This document shows positions 18,898 through 28,222 of a stretch of 64,000 nucleotides of DNA, one piece after another. Numbering within the stretch: position 1 is the stretch's first letter; the number at the start of each line of letters is the position of its first letter. The stretch is from Paraburkholderia sabiae (GTDB taxonomy: Bacteria > Pseudomonadota > Gammaproteobacteria > Burkholderiales > Burkholderiaceae), in NCBI RefSeq assembly GCF_030412785.1, contig NZ_CP125295.1, positions 2,666,001 to 2,730,000 of the forward strand, written 5' to 3'. The notes under the pieces were generated by a model. That model saw nothing but the letters and a program-made list of their open reading frames with translations, did not search any database and was not told the origin of the DNA. The position numbers and the translations under genes are program-made.

Positions 18898-18912
18898 CGG
18901 AAGGAGTTCGAC

Positions 18913-19311
18913 GTGCCACATCTCACGCTTGAATACAGCGCCAATCTGGCGAATGAAGAATCGATCGGGGACCTTTGCAGGAAGCTCGCACAATCGCTCG
19001 ATGCGCAACGAGAGAACGATCAGCGCCTGTATCCACCTGGCGGAATTCGCGTGCGCGCATTGCGCTGCGAGCAGTACTGCATCGCCGATGGCAAAACCGA
19101 AGCCGCATTCCTTCACGCGAATCTGAAGATCGGCGCTGGCCGTTCGGAGACGGCGAAGAAAGCGACGGGCGACGCGCTTTTCGAAGTGATCAAACTTCAC
19201 TTCGCCCAGACCTTCGAAAAACAGGGGCTCGCGCTCTCGCTCGAAATCAACGAGTTCAGCGAAGCGGGCACCTGGAAGCACAACAATCTGCACGTGCGCC
19301 TGAAAAGCTGA
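18913..19311 (+). CDS. hpaF: 5-carboxymethyl-2-hydroxymuconate delta-isomerase
   Basis: The 132-residue protein begins M-P-H-L-T-L-E-Y-S. Removal of Met exposes the catalytic N-terminal proline shared by CHMI and the tautomerase superfamily. [18 protein letters not shown] and a C-terminal ALSLEINEF strand fit the family, and the length is close to the usual 126. It starts with GTG, with AAGGAG upstream. It isomerises CHM to OPET, the substrate of HpaG. Confidence 0.92.
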   Translation: MPHLTLEYSANLANEESIGDLCRKLAQSLDAQRENDQRLYPPGGIRVRALRCEQYCIADGKTEAAFLHANLKIGAGRSETAKKATGDALFEVIKLHFAQTFEKQGLALSLEINEFSEAGTWKHNNLHVRLKS

Positions 19312-19333
19312 GCAGCACCAGGGAGACTTCACC

Positions 19334-20137
19334 ATGCTAGACCAAACGACGATTCGCGAGCTTGCCGCGAAGCTCGACCAGGCCGAAAAAACACGAACGC
19401 AGTTGCGCCATTTTTCAGCCGCGTATCCCGAGATGACCATCGAGGATGGTTATGCGATCCAGCGCGAATGGGTCAAGATCAAGCTGGCCGAAGGCCGCGT
19501 GATCAAAGGCCGCAAGATTGGCCTGACTTCGCGCGCGATGCAGCGTTCGTCACAAATCGACGAACCTGATTACGCACCGCTGCTCGACAGTATGTTTATC
19601 GAAAACGGTCAGGACATTCGCGCCGACCGCTTCATTGCGCCGCGCGTCGAAGTGGAACTGGCGTTCATTCTTTCCAAGCCCCTGAAAGGCCCCGGCATCA
19701 CGCTATTCGATGTGCTGGATGCCACCGCTTACGTGACGCCCGCTGTGGAGATCATCGACGCACGAATCGAGCAGTTCGACCGCGAGACCAAAGCGCCGCG
19801 AAAGGTGTTCGACACGATTTCCGACTTTGCCGCGAATGCGGGAATCGTAATGGGCGGACGCCCCGTGCGTCCGATGGACGTCGATTTGCGCTGGGTCGGT
19901 GCGCTGCTATACAAGAACGGCGCGATTGAAGAGAGCGGGCTCGCCGCCGCCGTCCTGAATCATCCCGCGACAGGCGTCGCGTGGCTCGCGAACAAGATCG
20001 CGCCCTATGATGAAGGCCTCAATGCAAACGACGTGATCCTCAGTGGCTCGTTCACCAGCCCGATTGCGGCTCGCGCCGGGGATACCTTCCACGTCGATTA
20101 CGGTCCGCTTGGGGCGATTGGCTTCAAATTTGTGTGA
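19334..20137 (+). CDS. hpaH: 2-oxo-hepta-3-ene-1,7-dioate hydratase
   Basis: This 267-residue protein matches the HpaH/MhpD hydratase family: [40 protein letters not shown] with the acidic metal ligands, and a C-terminal segment [20 protein letters not shown]. It adds water to 2-oxo-hept-3-ene-1,7-dioate to form 4-hydroxy-2-oxoheptanedioate, which HpaI then cleaves. GGGAGA precedes the ATG. Confidence 0.94.
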   Translation: MLDQTTIRELAAKLDQAEKTRTQLRHFSAAYPEMTIEDGYAIQREWVKIKLAEGRVIKGRKIGLTSRAMQRSSQIDEPDYAPLLDSMFIENGQDIRADRFIAPRVEVELAFILSKPLKGPGITLFDVLDATAYVTPAVEIIDARIEQFDRETKAPRKVFDTISDFAANAGIVMGGRPVRPMDVDLRWVGALLYKNGAIEESGLAAAVLNHPATGVAWLANKIAPYDEGLNANDVILSGSFTSPIAARAGDTFHVDYGPLGAIGFKFV

Positions 20138-20145
20138 GACGCGAG

Positions 20146-20961
20146 ATGAAAGATTTCGGCAATACCTTTCGCGATGCACTTCGCGCCGGACAAACCCGAA
20201 TTGGGTTGTGGGTCGGCCTGGCGGACGCAAATTCCGCCGAACTTCTGGCGACTTGCGGATTTGACTGGCTTCTATTCGACGGCGAGCATGCGCCGAATGA
20301 TGTGCGTACAGTCCTGGAACAGCTACGCGCCGTGGCACCCTATCCCGTACACCCCGTTGTCCGCCCTGTAAACGGTGAAACGTCCTTGATCAAGCAGTAC
20401 CTCGACGTCGGCGCGCAAACGCTTCTGGTACCAATGGTCGATACGGCCGAGCAAGCCGAACAGATCGTGCGCGCCATGCGATACGCCCCAGAAGGCATCC
20501 GCGGAATGGGTGCGGCGCTGGCGCGCGCTTCACGTTGGAATCAGATCGAGGACTACGTTAATCGCGCAAACGACGAAATGTGTTTACTCGTGCAAGCGGA
20601 GACGACACTCGCTATCAGGAATTTGCGGACCATCGTTGAGGTCGACGGTGTGGACGGCGTATTTTTCGGTCCAGCAGATCTTTCGGCGTCGATGGGTCTT
20701 CGCGGCCAGCCGAATCATCCCGACGTGCAACAAACCATCCTCGACGGAATCAACACCGTCCGTGCAGCTGGCAAGGCGGCCGGCGTGCTGATGGCGAACC
20801 AGCAGGTGGCAGAGATGTATCTCGACGCCGGTGCGCAGTTCGTCGCTGTCGGCGTCGACACCACCCTCCTCGTTCAAGCTGCTTCCTCGCTCTCGCAGCG
20901 TTTCAAGCAGAAGAATATTCAAACGTCGGACCGTGGCACATCCTCCGCTGGCGTCTACTGA
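20146..20961 (+). CDS. hpaI: 4-hydroxy-2-oxoheptanedioate aldolase
   Basis: The 271-residue class II aldolase shows FDGEHAPND (catalytic His), [16 protein letters not shown] (metal Glu) and [12 protein letters not shown] (metal Asp). It cleaves HHED to pyruvate and succinic semialdehyde. I prefer ATG 20146; a GTG at 20134 would overlap the hpaH stop and adds four residues. The following gene, gabD, oxidises its second product. Confidence 0.93.
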   Translation: MKDFGNTFRDALRAGQTRIGLWVGLADANSAELLATCGFDWLLFDGEHAPNDVRTVLEQLRAVAPYPVHPVVRPVNGETSLIKQYLDVGAQTLLVPMVDTAEQAEQIVRAMRYAPEGIRGMGAALARASRWNQIEDYVNRANDEMCLLVQAETTLAIRNLRTIVEVDGVDGVFFGPADLSASMGLRGQPNHPDVQQTILDGINTVRAAGKAAGVLMANQQVAEMYLDAGAQFVAVGVDTTLLVQAASSLSQRFKQKNIQTSDRGTSSAGVY

Positions 20962-20982
20962 ACACTCTGGAGCAAACCTACG

Positions 20983-22431
20983 ATGAACCTGAAAGACGCA
21001 AGCCTCCTGCAGACGAAGGCTTACATCGCCGGCCAGTGGCAATCGGCGGACGATGATAAAACGTTCGATGTCGTGAATCCCGCAACCGGCGAGCTGATTG
21101 GCGCCGTTGCACTCATGGGCCAAAGCGAGACGCGTCGTGCAATCGACGCGGCGAACGCCGCATGGCCGGCCTGGCGGAAGCGCACTGCGAAGGAGCGCTC
21201 CGCGATCCTGCGTAAATGGCACGACCTGATGGTCGAGAACGCGGACGATCTCGCGCTGATCCTGACGACCGAGCAAGGCAAGTCGCTCGCGGAGGCGAAG
21301 GGCGAAATCGTGTACGCCGCGTCGTTCCTCGAGTGGTTCGCCGAGGAAGGCAAGCGCGTGTACGGCGACACGATCCCGACTCCGGCGGTCGACAAGCGCA
21401 TTGTCGTGACGAAGGAGCCGATCGGCGTGTGCGCGGCGATCACGCCGTGGAATTTCCCGGCGGCGATGATCACCCGCAAGGTCGGCCCTGCACTCGCGGC
21501 CGGCTGCCCGATCGTCGTGAAGCCGGCCGAGGCGACGCCGTTGTCGGCGCTCGCAATGGCCGTGCTGGCCGAGCGCGCGGGCGTGCCAGCCGGCGTGCTG
21601 AGCGTCGTGACCGGCAAGTCGCGCGTGATCGGCGCCGAGCTGACGTCGAACCCGATCGTGCGCAAGCTGACGTTCACCGGTTCGACCGAGGTCGGCCGCG
21701 TGCTGATGGCGCAATGCGCGACGACGATCAAGAAGGTATCGATGGAGCTCGGCGGCAACGCGCCGTTCATCGTGTTTGACGACGCTGATCTCGACGCCGC
21801 GGTGGAGGGTGCAATCGCGTCGAAGTACCGGAACAGCGGGCAGACCTGCGTGTGCACGAACCGCTTCTACGTGCACGAGCGCGTATACGACGCGTTCGCG
21901 CAGAAGCTTACCGCTGCGGTCGGCGAGCTGAAGGTCGGGCGCGGCATCGAGCCGGGCGTCGCGCAAGGCCCGCTGATCAACGAAGCGGCTGTGCTGAAGA
22001 TCGAGGAGCACATCGAGGACGCGCTCGCAAAGGGTGCACGCGTGACGACCGGCGGTAAGCGTCACGCGCTCGGCCACAGCTTCTTCGAGCCGACAGTGAT
22101 GACAGGCGTCACGACGGACATGAAGGTGTCGAAGGAAGAGACGTTCGGCCCGCTCGCGCCGCTGTTTAAGTTCAGCTCGGACGACGAAGTGATCCGCTAC
22201 GCGAACGACACCGAGTTCGGTCTCGCCGCTTATTTCTACAGCCGCGACATCGCGCGCGTCTGGCGCGTCGCCGAGGCGCTCGAGTACGGCATGGTCGGCG
22301 TGAACACCGGACTGATTTCGAACGAGGTCGCGCCGTTCGGCGGCGTGAAGCAGTCAGGCATCGGTCGCGAAGGCTCGCACTATGGAATCGATGACTACGT
22401 CGTGATCAAGTACTTGTGCCTGGCTGTCTGA
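20983..22431 (+). CDS. gabD: Succinate-semialdehyde dehydrogenase
   Basis: This 482-residue aldehyde dehydrogenase carries the GabD signature NSGQTCVCTNRFYV around the catalytic Cys and MELGGNAPFI around the catalytic Glu. It converts succinic semialdehyde, released by HpaI, to succinate for the TCA cycle. It is the last gene of the hpa operon, 21 bases after hpaI. By eye it looks more GC-rich, with stronger third-position G/C, than the genes beside it, which may mean it joined the operon separately. A hairpin with a T-run follows. Confidence 0.93.
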   Translation: MNLKDASLLQTKAYIAGQWQSADDDKTFDVVNPATGELIGAVALMGQSETRRAIDAANAAWPAWRKRTAKERSAILRKWHDLMVENADDLALILTTEQGKSLAEAKGEIVYAASFLEWFAEEGKRVYGDTIPTPAVDKRIVVTKEPIGVCAAITPWNFPAAMITRKVGPALAAGCPIVVKPAEATPLSALAMAVLAERAGVPAGVLSVVTGKSRVIGAELTSNPIVRKLTFTGSTEVGRVLMAQCATTIKKVSMELGGNAPFIVFDDADLDAAVEGAIASKYRNSGQTCVCTNRFYVHERVYDAFAQKLTAAVGELKVGRGIEPGVAQGPLINEAAVLKIEEHIEDALAKGARVTTGGKRHALGHSFFEPTVMTGVTTDMKVSKEETFGPLAPLFKFSSDDEVIRYANDTEFGLAAYFYSRDIARVWRVAEALEYGMVGVNTGLISNEVAPFGGVKQSGIGREGSHYGIDDYVVIKYLCLAV

Positions 22432-22459
22432 GCTGAAACGCCTGGGCGGTCGAATTTGC

Positions 22460-22494
22460 GCCGAAGGCGGCCGCCTGGTCACCTTCGGCTTTTT
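22460..22494 (+). terminator. Rho-independent terminator of the hpa operon
   Basis: GCCGAAGG (22460-22467) pairs with CCTTCGGC (22482-22489) around a GC-rich 14-base loop that can itself pair, and is followed by TTTTT. It lies about 30 bases after the gabD stop. Confidence 0.8.
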
Positions 22495-22638
22495 ACGTCA
22501 GCCCCATGCGCCTCCGACCTCTGATCATCTGACGGATGGTCGGCCATCGCTCACCCGGCCAAATTTGCCCACTTCAACGGAATGACGGACATTCGTCGCC
22601 ACGATCCACGAAGAAACGCGACGCCGCAGGAACGGCGA

Positions 22639-23577
22639 TCAATGCGTTTTGCACAATAGGCTGTGCGGCACAATGCCGAACGCCTTCTTGAACGCACGTG
22701 TGAAATGTGAAAAATCGCTGAAACCAAAATTGATGGCCGCTTCGGATACCTGCCTGACATGACCTTCCGCTAGCGCACGGTAACTCGCCGCCAAACGCCG
22801 CTGCCAAAGCCAGCGGATAGCCGTCGTACCTTCCATCGCAAATAGCCGATGTACGGTACGTGGCGCCATATGGCATTCCGAGGCGATAGTAGCGATATCG
22901 AGATCAGTATCGCCGAGTCGCTCAAGCATGTAGCACTTGATGCGGTCGAGTTGTGCACCCTGTCGGGAGTTGTTTTCCCGGCACCCCAGCAGTTCGTTCT
23001 CGATCGCTGCAGACAAGATGTCAACGACCGAGCCACACAAGCGAGCAGCTAGCTGCTCGTCGGCGAAGTCGCCGACTCTGACCGACTCACGAAGCAAGGA
23101 ATTGACGAGCGCTCCCAGCTTGGACTCGCCCGGAAACCGCCGCGCCATCAGCTTGTCGACGTCGGCGACGCGGGCCAGCAGAACCGGTCTGGGAACCTTC
23201 AGGTTCAGCGCGCGATATCGCTCCCCGAGATGCAGTGAAAACGGCTGGGCGGCGTCGTAAAGCCCGATATCTCCCGCCCCCAGCACCGCCTGCTGGCCGG
23301 CCTGTTCAATCGAAAGACTGCCATCCAGGATGAGGCAGAACTGCAAATCCTCGCTCGGAGACTGGCGAATGATCTCCACGGTCCGCTTATAGGACGCAGC
23401 CGACGATGAAATATCAGTCAATTGCGTGAAGCCGAACGGATACAACGTGACTTGACCGTCGAGCTCACACTCAAGCGGATCACAAGTCACCGACACATAC
23501 GTGCGACATACAACGTCCCGCCAGAACTCGAGGCGCTCCTGTGGCGCGATTTCAGAGGTAGAGAAACTTGTAGTCAT
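22639..23577 (-). CDS. AraC-family regulator (paralogue of 4053-4991)
   Basis: The 312-residue protein has an N-terminal AraC-binding-like domain with FWRDVVCRTYVSVTCDPLE and GAGDIGLYDAAQPF. The C-terminal double HTH is LDIATIASECHMAPRTVHRLF and VSEAAINFGFSDFSHFTRAF. It is the close paralogue of the regulator at 4053-4991. Like that one it is divergent from a periplasmic binding-protein gene (24024). I start it at ATG 23577, where the paralogue also begins. Its probable target is the 24024 gene and perhaps the P450 operon; this is inference. Confidence 0.93.
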   Translation of the reverse strand: MTTSFSTSEIAPQERLEFWRDVVCRTYVSVTCDPLECELDGQVTLYPFGFTQLTDISSSAASYKRTVEIIRQSPSEDLQFCLILDGSLSIEQAGQQAVLGAGDIGLYDAAQPFSLHLGERYRALNLKVPRPVLLARVADVDKLMARRFPGESKLGALVNSLLRESVRVGDFADEQLAARLCGSVVDILSAAIENELLGCRENNSRQGAQLDRIKCYMLERLGDTDLDIATIASECHMAPRTVHRLFAMEGTTAIRWLWQRRLAASYRALAEGHVRQVSEAAINFGFSDFSHFTRAFKKAFGIVPHSLLCKTH

Positions 23578-24023
23578 AGCGATACCAAAAGGAAAAGCGC
23601 ACAGCACACGCAAAAACTGAGCCTATATGGCTCACGACACGCACAAACTCGTACGGCAGCATTCCAACGAAGTGGGCAACTCTTCCGCACGTTCGGCGGG
23701 CCTTTCTGCACAAACGTGGGCACTACGCCTCGAAACCCGGGGCTACCGTCGGGAACAACGCCGCCCCGTAACAGCAACTTTGGGTTATTCCGCGTCGCCC
23801 GGCAAGGCACGTTTTCTCTCTCGCCGCACACAGCCAATCAATCAACTCTGAAAAAACTGGCGATCCTGGTCCAACACATGGCATTCCTAATCGAGTGCCT
23901 TGAACTTCGCATACGTACATTTCTCTTCATCCGAGGCGTCATCGCAATCCGAGCCCGAGATCGGTGAACCAGTATGCCGTAATGCCTGGCACCCCACTCC
24001 TTCTAACTCACAAGCCCACTGTC
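23578..24023. other. Divergent regulatory region, no supported gene
   Basis: These 446 bases separate the AraC gene from the binding-protein gene. One open frame (23422-23967) crosses it on the plus strand but begins inside the AraC gene in antisense and has no family features. AraC operators are expected here, but I could not pick out a convincing direct-repeat pair. Confidence 0.5.
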
Positions 24024-25022
24024 ATGTCCATCCAGAAACTTTGCGCTCCGTTCGCACGCCGGATCACCGCGATCGCCGTCGCGGCCGTCTCGATGACGGG
24101 TCTCTCCCACGCCGCGGCCGCAAATCCGAAAGTCATCCTGCTCGCTGCAGACGATGTCTGCGGATACTGCGCGGCCTACAACACAACAGCGATGGAATAT
24201 GCCAAGCAGAAAGGCATCGACCTGAAGCTGGTCACCAACAAGTTCGACCCGGCCACACAAGCCGCCCAAGTGGATCAGGCAATCGCGCAGAAGCCCGCCG
24301 CAATCCTTCTCTGGGCCATCGACGGGACGGCACTCCTGCCGTCCATGCACAAGATCAAATCGGCGGGCATCCCTTTGCTGCTGACCGAAGTCTTGCCCGA
24401 CCAAAAGTATGACACCTTGTGGCTCCAGTACACCGGCGGAAATAACGAGGAGGAAGGCCGCGCTGCCGCCCGCCTGATGGTCGAGGGATTCAAGGCGAAA
24501 GGCCTCGGTAGTTCCGGCTCCATCATCGAACTCACGGGATATGTCGGGCAAGCGCAGGTGATCGCGCGCGACAAGGGCTTCCGCGAAGAACTGGCCAAGC
24601 TTGCCCCCGGCATCAAGATCGTCGGCTCGCAGCCGGGCAACTGGGATCAAGGGACGGCGGCCACGGCAGCTGCGGGCCTCTTCACCAAATTCGGGAAGGA
24701 CATCAAGGGGGTCTTCGCGCAGGAAGACGCGATGGCCGCCGGCGCAGTCGTCGCCGCCGAGCGAGCCGGCCTCGATCCGTCCAGGTTATCAATCGTCGGC
24801 TTGGGATGTGAGCCGATCGGCGTGGGGCTGCTCAAGTCGGGCAAGCTCTACGGCACCATCCTTCAGTCGCCGATGGACGTGGCCCGTTACTCCGTCGATA
24901 GTGCGGCCGAAATGCTTGGCGGCAAGAAACTCGACAAGATCCGATACGTGCCGTCGCCATCCGTCACGGCAAAGGACAACGTGGACGGCACTTGCAAACC
25001 GTGGCCGACGGCCTCTCGATAG
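24024..25022 (+). CDS. Periplasmic substrate-binding protein (copy 2, orphan)
   Basis: This 332-residue exported protein has a signal peptide ending GLSHA|A and is closely related end to end to the protein at 6907-7905. Shared stretches include AIAQKPAAILLWAIDGTALL and the four cysteines. No ATPase or permease follows; instead a decayed IS91-type remnant begins within about 65 bases. It may deliver substrate to the ABC complex encoded at 7988-11465, or it may be a relic of a lost second operon. The frame is intact, which favours retained function. Confidence 0.93.
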   Translation: MSIQKLCAPFARRITAIAVAAVSMTGLSHAAAANPKVILLAADDVCGYCAAYNTTAMEYAKQKGIDLKLVTNKFDPATQAAQVDQAIAQKPAAILLWAIDGTALLPSMHKIKSAGIPLLLTEVLPDQKYDTLWLQYTGGNNEEEGRAAARLMVEGFKAKGLGSSGSIIELTGYVGQAQVIARDKGFREELAKLAPGIKIVGSQPGNWDQGTAATAAAGLFTKFGKDIKGVFAQEDAMAAGAVVAAERAGLDPSRLSIVGLGCEPIGVGLLKSGKLYGTILQSPMDVARYSVDSAAEMLGGKKLDKIRYVPSPSVTAKDNVDGTCKPWPTASR

Positions 25023-25084
25023 CAGTCGCAACGGGTACTTGTGCAACCCCTCCGTCGTCGTAACGTGGAGAGGAACCTGACGGC

Positions 25085-25690
25085 GCTTCCACGCCTCGCC
25101 GACGCGCGCGAGATGGCCAGCGTGCTATTTCGCGTGCGTCTCGCCATGGCGGCGGATGACGTCCGCGACCTCGGACGCCAGCGCCGGCTGCACGGCCTAT
25201 TCCGACGGCGTCAGCTTCCGTGCCAGCTGATCCAAGGGGCTTCGCCATCGCGACGACGAGGCCGGTCGAGACGCGGGTGTAACGCGCCGTCGCCGAACGG
25301 TTCTCGCGGCCCAACCAAACCTGGATGATGCGGATGTCGGCTCCGCTCTCCAAAGTTGCAGCACATGCACGCTGACGCGCTTGTCGATCCCAGCCACCGC
25401 GCCGGCGGTTAAACCGGCAAGCCGCGTCCTGCACGGTCGCCTAATTGGGCTTGATGGGGTGTTCGGCCGGGAATAGATGGTGCGACGGGCGCGCCAGCCG
25501 CCAACAGCTGCGCAGACTGCCGAACAGCGCAGACGACAGCATGACATTGCACTGCTAGCCGCGCTTGTCGTTCTCGATCCGCATCGAACCTGATCGGCCC
25601 GAACGTCGTCGAGCGTAAGCTTATCCGGCGGTCGCTCAAAATAATCGCTGAACCTCGCGATCGCATGGATGCAGGATCGCTGCGTCGCCG
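25085..25690 (-). pseudogene. Decayed IS91-type element: tyrosine integrase and transposase N-terminus
   Basis: Reading the minus strand across frames recovers pieces of an IS91-associated tyrosine recombinase. FSDYFERPPDKLTLDDVRA is the N-terminal domain (near 25600-25650), DKRVSVHVLQ follows, then ESGADIRIIQVWLGREN and SATARYTRVSTGLVVAMA in a second frame, then PLDQLARKLTPSE and a stop back in the first. Directly after it comes ALASEVADVIRRHGETHAK, the start of an IS91-family transposase, interrupted by a stop. At least two frameshifts and missing catalytic segments show it is dead. It lies just downstream of the orphan binding-protein gene and probably marks an old rearrangement. Confidence 0.72.
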
Positions 25691-25709
25691 CCGGGAGACT
25701 ACGGATCGT

Positions 25710-25952
25710 TTAGTAAGCGAGCCAAAGAATATCGGCATCCGAATACTTGTCAGCAAAATCCGGGTGCACCTCTTCAAGGTGCACCCGAGCCAGAGACACA
25801 AGTGCTTCGGGGGTGTCCGCCTGGAGGAACTCTCCGCAGGGACAGCGAAGGCGCGTTTTCTTTTGCTTGTACGCGGCAGAAACTGAATCGTCAATCAACT
25901 GATCCCCCTGATTGAAGCGGAACTCGACCGAACAGCACGCTGAGTTCGACAC
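25710..25952 (-). CDS. Small DUF1059-like protein
   Basis: The predicted 80-residue product has a C-terminal half, RLRCPCGEFLQADTPEALVSLARVHLEEVHPDFADKY shortened here as CPCGE...HLEEVHP, of the DUF1059 type: a CxC pair, a helix and a closing His. The GTG at 25952 is uncertain; a TTG about 15 codons later with GGGGAT upstream is possible. It lies 66 bases downstream of the P450 gene on the same strand, so it is likely the last gene of that operon. Its role is unknown; a small metal-binding or accessory protein is possible. An 11-bp perfect inverted repeat lies inside the gene (25761-25787). Confidence 0.72.
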   Translation of the reverse strand: MSNSACCSVEFRFNQGDQLIDDSVSAAYKQKKTRLRCPCGEFLQADTPEALVSLARVHLEEVHPDFADKYSDADILWLAY

Positions 25953-26018
25953 TGGCGCCTACCCTGCGCAAACCCTGCTGATCGCCTAGGTTCCAAAGAG
26001 ATTTCAACCGCGTCACAG

Positions 26019-27248
26019 CTACCCCCCAATCAAGATCGGGACCGAGCTCATTCCCGCCACGTGGCTGCGACTCCACACAGACGGCGCACCCGGATCAAGC
26101 TTGAAATCAGGCAATTCTTCGAGGAGAGTCTTCACGACCGCCTGCAGTTCGACGCGAATGAGGTTTGCACCCAGGCAACGGTGCGGACCGAAACTAAGCG
26201 TGAGATGCCTGTTGGGCGTCCGTGTCGGGTCGAAGACTTCGGGATGGACAAACTCCCTAGGGTCTCGGTTGATGAGGGGCAAATACGGGAACACCCTATC
26301 GCCGGCCTTGATCTTAACGCCTCCGATTTCAGTATCGACAGTAGCCGTTCGCGCGGCGCCAGATGCTGTACTGAAGTAACGCATGCATTCGTCAATGAAT
26401 GGATCGTACAGGTCAGGATCGTCGAGAAGTCTCTTGCGAAGATCGGGACGTTGAGCCAACAGCCAACCGCTGTCCGCGATAATGAAAGACGTATTCTCGA
26501 TGGATCCCAGCATGAATACAGAGAACCAGTCGAGGAGGTCCTCATAGGTCAGGGGTGTCCCATCGACCTCGCCAGAATTGATCAACTGCGACATGATGCT
26601 GTCGTTGGGGTTCTGACGAAGTTCCGCATGCAGCCGTTCGAATCTGGCATTCATCTCTTCGAGATCAGCCGAAAGATCTTTTCTGAGCGCACTGCTGTGC
26701 GACATGGCATAGACCCACGGCCCGAACTTCTCTGCTTCATTTAACGGCAGACCAGTCAGGCGAGCAACCATCTTATGAGCGAAGCCCGTGGCAAGATCTT
26801 TGACGAGGTCCGCACGCTCATCGCGCGCAAACCGAGAAATCAGGGTCCGCGCGTCGGATACCAGCTCGTCGTACATTTTCGCGACAGCCGGAGCAGTGAA
26901 AGCCTCATGCACCAGCTTCCGGTACTTCATGTGCTTCGCACCGTCGTAACCAGTCAGCATTTGAGGGCGCCCCGATGGCATGACCCATGTCGGGATAATT
27001 GGCGCTTCACCGTTCTCGAAAGTTCGAGTGTCACGGAAGACTGCTCTACCCTCTTCCCATCCGGCAACCAGCCAATAGCCACCGTAACTCTCACACCAGC
27101 TTACCCATCGATCTTCCGCGGCGATTGCGTCGCGGAAAGCATCCAGATACTCGAAAGGCGTGCCATCGGGTCCGTGTGGAATGTTGTATTGATCAAATTG
27201 ACGGTAGAACTCATCGGCGGTCGAGGGCCACGTCATTTCGCCGTTCAT
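26019..27248 (-). CDS. Cytochrome P450
   Basis: This 409-residue soluble bacterial P450 has the heme-thiolate motif FGPHRCLGANLIR near residue 350, the K-helix ExxR as E-C-M-R, and an I-helix segment FMLGSIENTSF in which the usual (D/E)TT is ENT. That substitution may alter the proton relay; some demethylating P450s tolerate it. I start at ATG 27248, just after the upstream reductase gene; a longer frame would overlap that gene. With the reductase next door it should form a two-component monooxygenase. The substrate is unknown; an ether or methoxy-aromatic is suggested only by the EthD neighbour. Confidence 0.94.
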   Translation of the reverse strand: MNGEMTWPSTADEFYRQFDQYNIPHGPDGTPFEYLDAFRDAIAAEDRWVSWCESYGGYWLVAGWEEGRAVFRDTRTFENGEAPIIPTWVMPSGRPQMLTGYDGAKHMKYRKLVHEAFTAPAVAKMYDELVSDARTLISRFARDERADLVKDLATGFAHKMVARLTGLPLNEAEKFGPWVYAMSHSSALRKDLSADLEEMNARFERLHAELRQNPNDSIMSQLINSGEVDGTPLTYEDLLDWFSVFMLGSIENTSFIIADSGWLLAQRPDLRKRLLDDPDLYDPFIDECMRYFSTASGAARTATVDTEIGGVKIKAGDRVFPYLPLINRDPREFVHPEVFDPTRTPNRHLTLSFGPHRCLGANLIRVELQAVVKTLLEELPDFKLDPGAPSVWSRSHVAGMSSVPILIGG

Positions 27249-27274
27249 GTTTCTGTACTCCTCCGTATTTGGTA

Positions 27275-28222
27275 TTAAAGCTTGATCCGAACACGAGATG
27301 TTCCGGCTGCCGCTCGAGAAACGCAAAGCATCATGCACGAATTTTGTGCCTTCTCCTTGGCGCTCAAGACGACGTCGCGATGGTCGATCTCGCCGGACAA
27401 TACTGGTGTCTCACAGGTCCCGCAGGTACCCTCCCGGCACGACGACGGCACAAACACTCCCGCGTCGTCCACGACATCCAAGGCCGTTCTATCTGCAGGA
27501 ACCATCAAGGTGATCCCGGTGTCGACGAGTTCAAGCTCGAAAGCCTGCTCGCCCTCGTGGGGGTGCGCCTCTCCATGAAAGTGTTCGACGTGCACCTCTC
27601 GCTTCGCTGCCTCGGTAGCGGTCTTCACACCATCGATGAACGACGATGGTCCGCAGCAGTACACCTCAGCTCGCGGATGTGCAGAGATCACACTCGCACA
27701 ATCGATGCGCGTTCCTCCCAGGGTCTCGTGTATCGAGACCCTCTCTCCGTAACGGCTCTGAAGGGCCGACGCGTAGGCCATGGTCTCCGCCGACTTCCCG
27801 GTGTAGACGAGATTCCAAGGGCGCTCGCGTCGCTCAGCTTCCTCGATCATCGACAAAAAGGGAGTTATCCCTATGCCGCCGGCGAGAAAGAGATACTCCA
27901 GAGCTTCTTCGAGGGGAAAAAGGCTTCGAGGTTTGGTGGCTTCGACAACATCCCCCACGGCAAGCTTGTCGTGAATATAGGCAGAGCCGCCCCTGCCATC
28001 GGCCTCTCGTAGCACGGCCACGCACCAATCACCTCGAGTTGGGGACGGTACAACCGAATATTGGCGAGAGATTCCATTCCGCAGTGTTACCTCGACGTGC
28101 GCACCCGGTTCCGCCGGCGGCAGCTCCCCGGCCTCCGAAACCAGGCGGACGCCGACAACGTGCGGTGTGAGCGTTGTCTTCTCGGCAACGCGCAACCTGA
28201 TTTTCTCAACGACTTGACTCAC
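27275..28222 (-). CDS. Phthalate-dioxygenase-reductase-type ferredoxin reductase
   Basis: The 315-residue protein has an FMN-binding barrel with RQYSVVPSP, an NAD domain with LAGGIGITPFLSMI and YCCGPSSFI, and a C-terminal plant-type [2Fe-2S] domain. The cluster cysteines lie in PSSCREGTCGTCET and a later NSCMMLC. It passes electrons from NADH to an oxygenase, here evidently the P450 that follows 26 bases downstream. The GTG at 28222 is supported by a strong AGGAAGGA about eight bases upstream; an upstream ATG at 28342 lacks this and adds unfamiliar sequence. Confidence 0.94.
   Translation of the reverse strand: MSQVVEKIRLRVAEKTTLTPHVVGVRLVSEAGELPPAEPGAHVEVTLRNGISRQYSVVPSPTRGDWCVAVLREADGRGGSAYIHDKLAVGDVVEATKPRSLFPLEEALEYLFLAGGIGITPFLSMIEEAERRERPWNLVYTGKSAETMAYASALQSRYGERVSIHETLGGTRIDCASVISAHPRAEVYCCGPSSFIDGVKTATEAAKREVHVEHFHGEAHPHEGEQAFELELVDTGITLMVPADRTALDVVDDAGVFVPSSCREGTCGTCETPVLSGEIDHRDVVLSAKEKAQNSCMMLCVSRAAAGTSRVRIKL

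Noticed and set aside
18043..19440. 465-codon open frame antisense to hpaD/hpaF
   Set aside because: The sense strand encodes hpaD and hpaF with clear catalytic motifs; the antisense frame is a codon-bias artefact.
20584..22077. 497-codon open frame antisense to hpaI/gabD
   Set aside because: Arg/His/Leu-rich translation opposite two clear enzymes, typical of antisense frames in high-GC genes.
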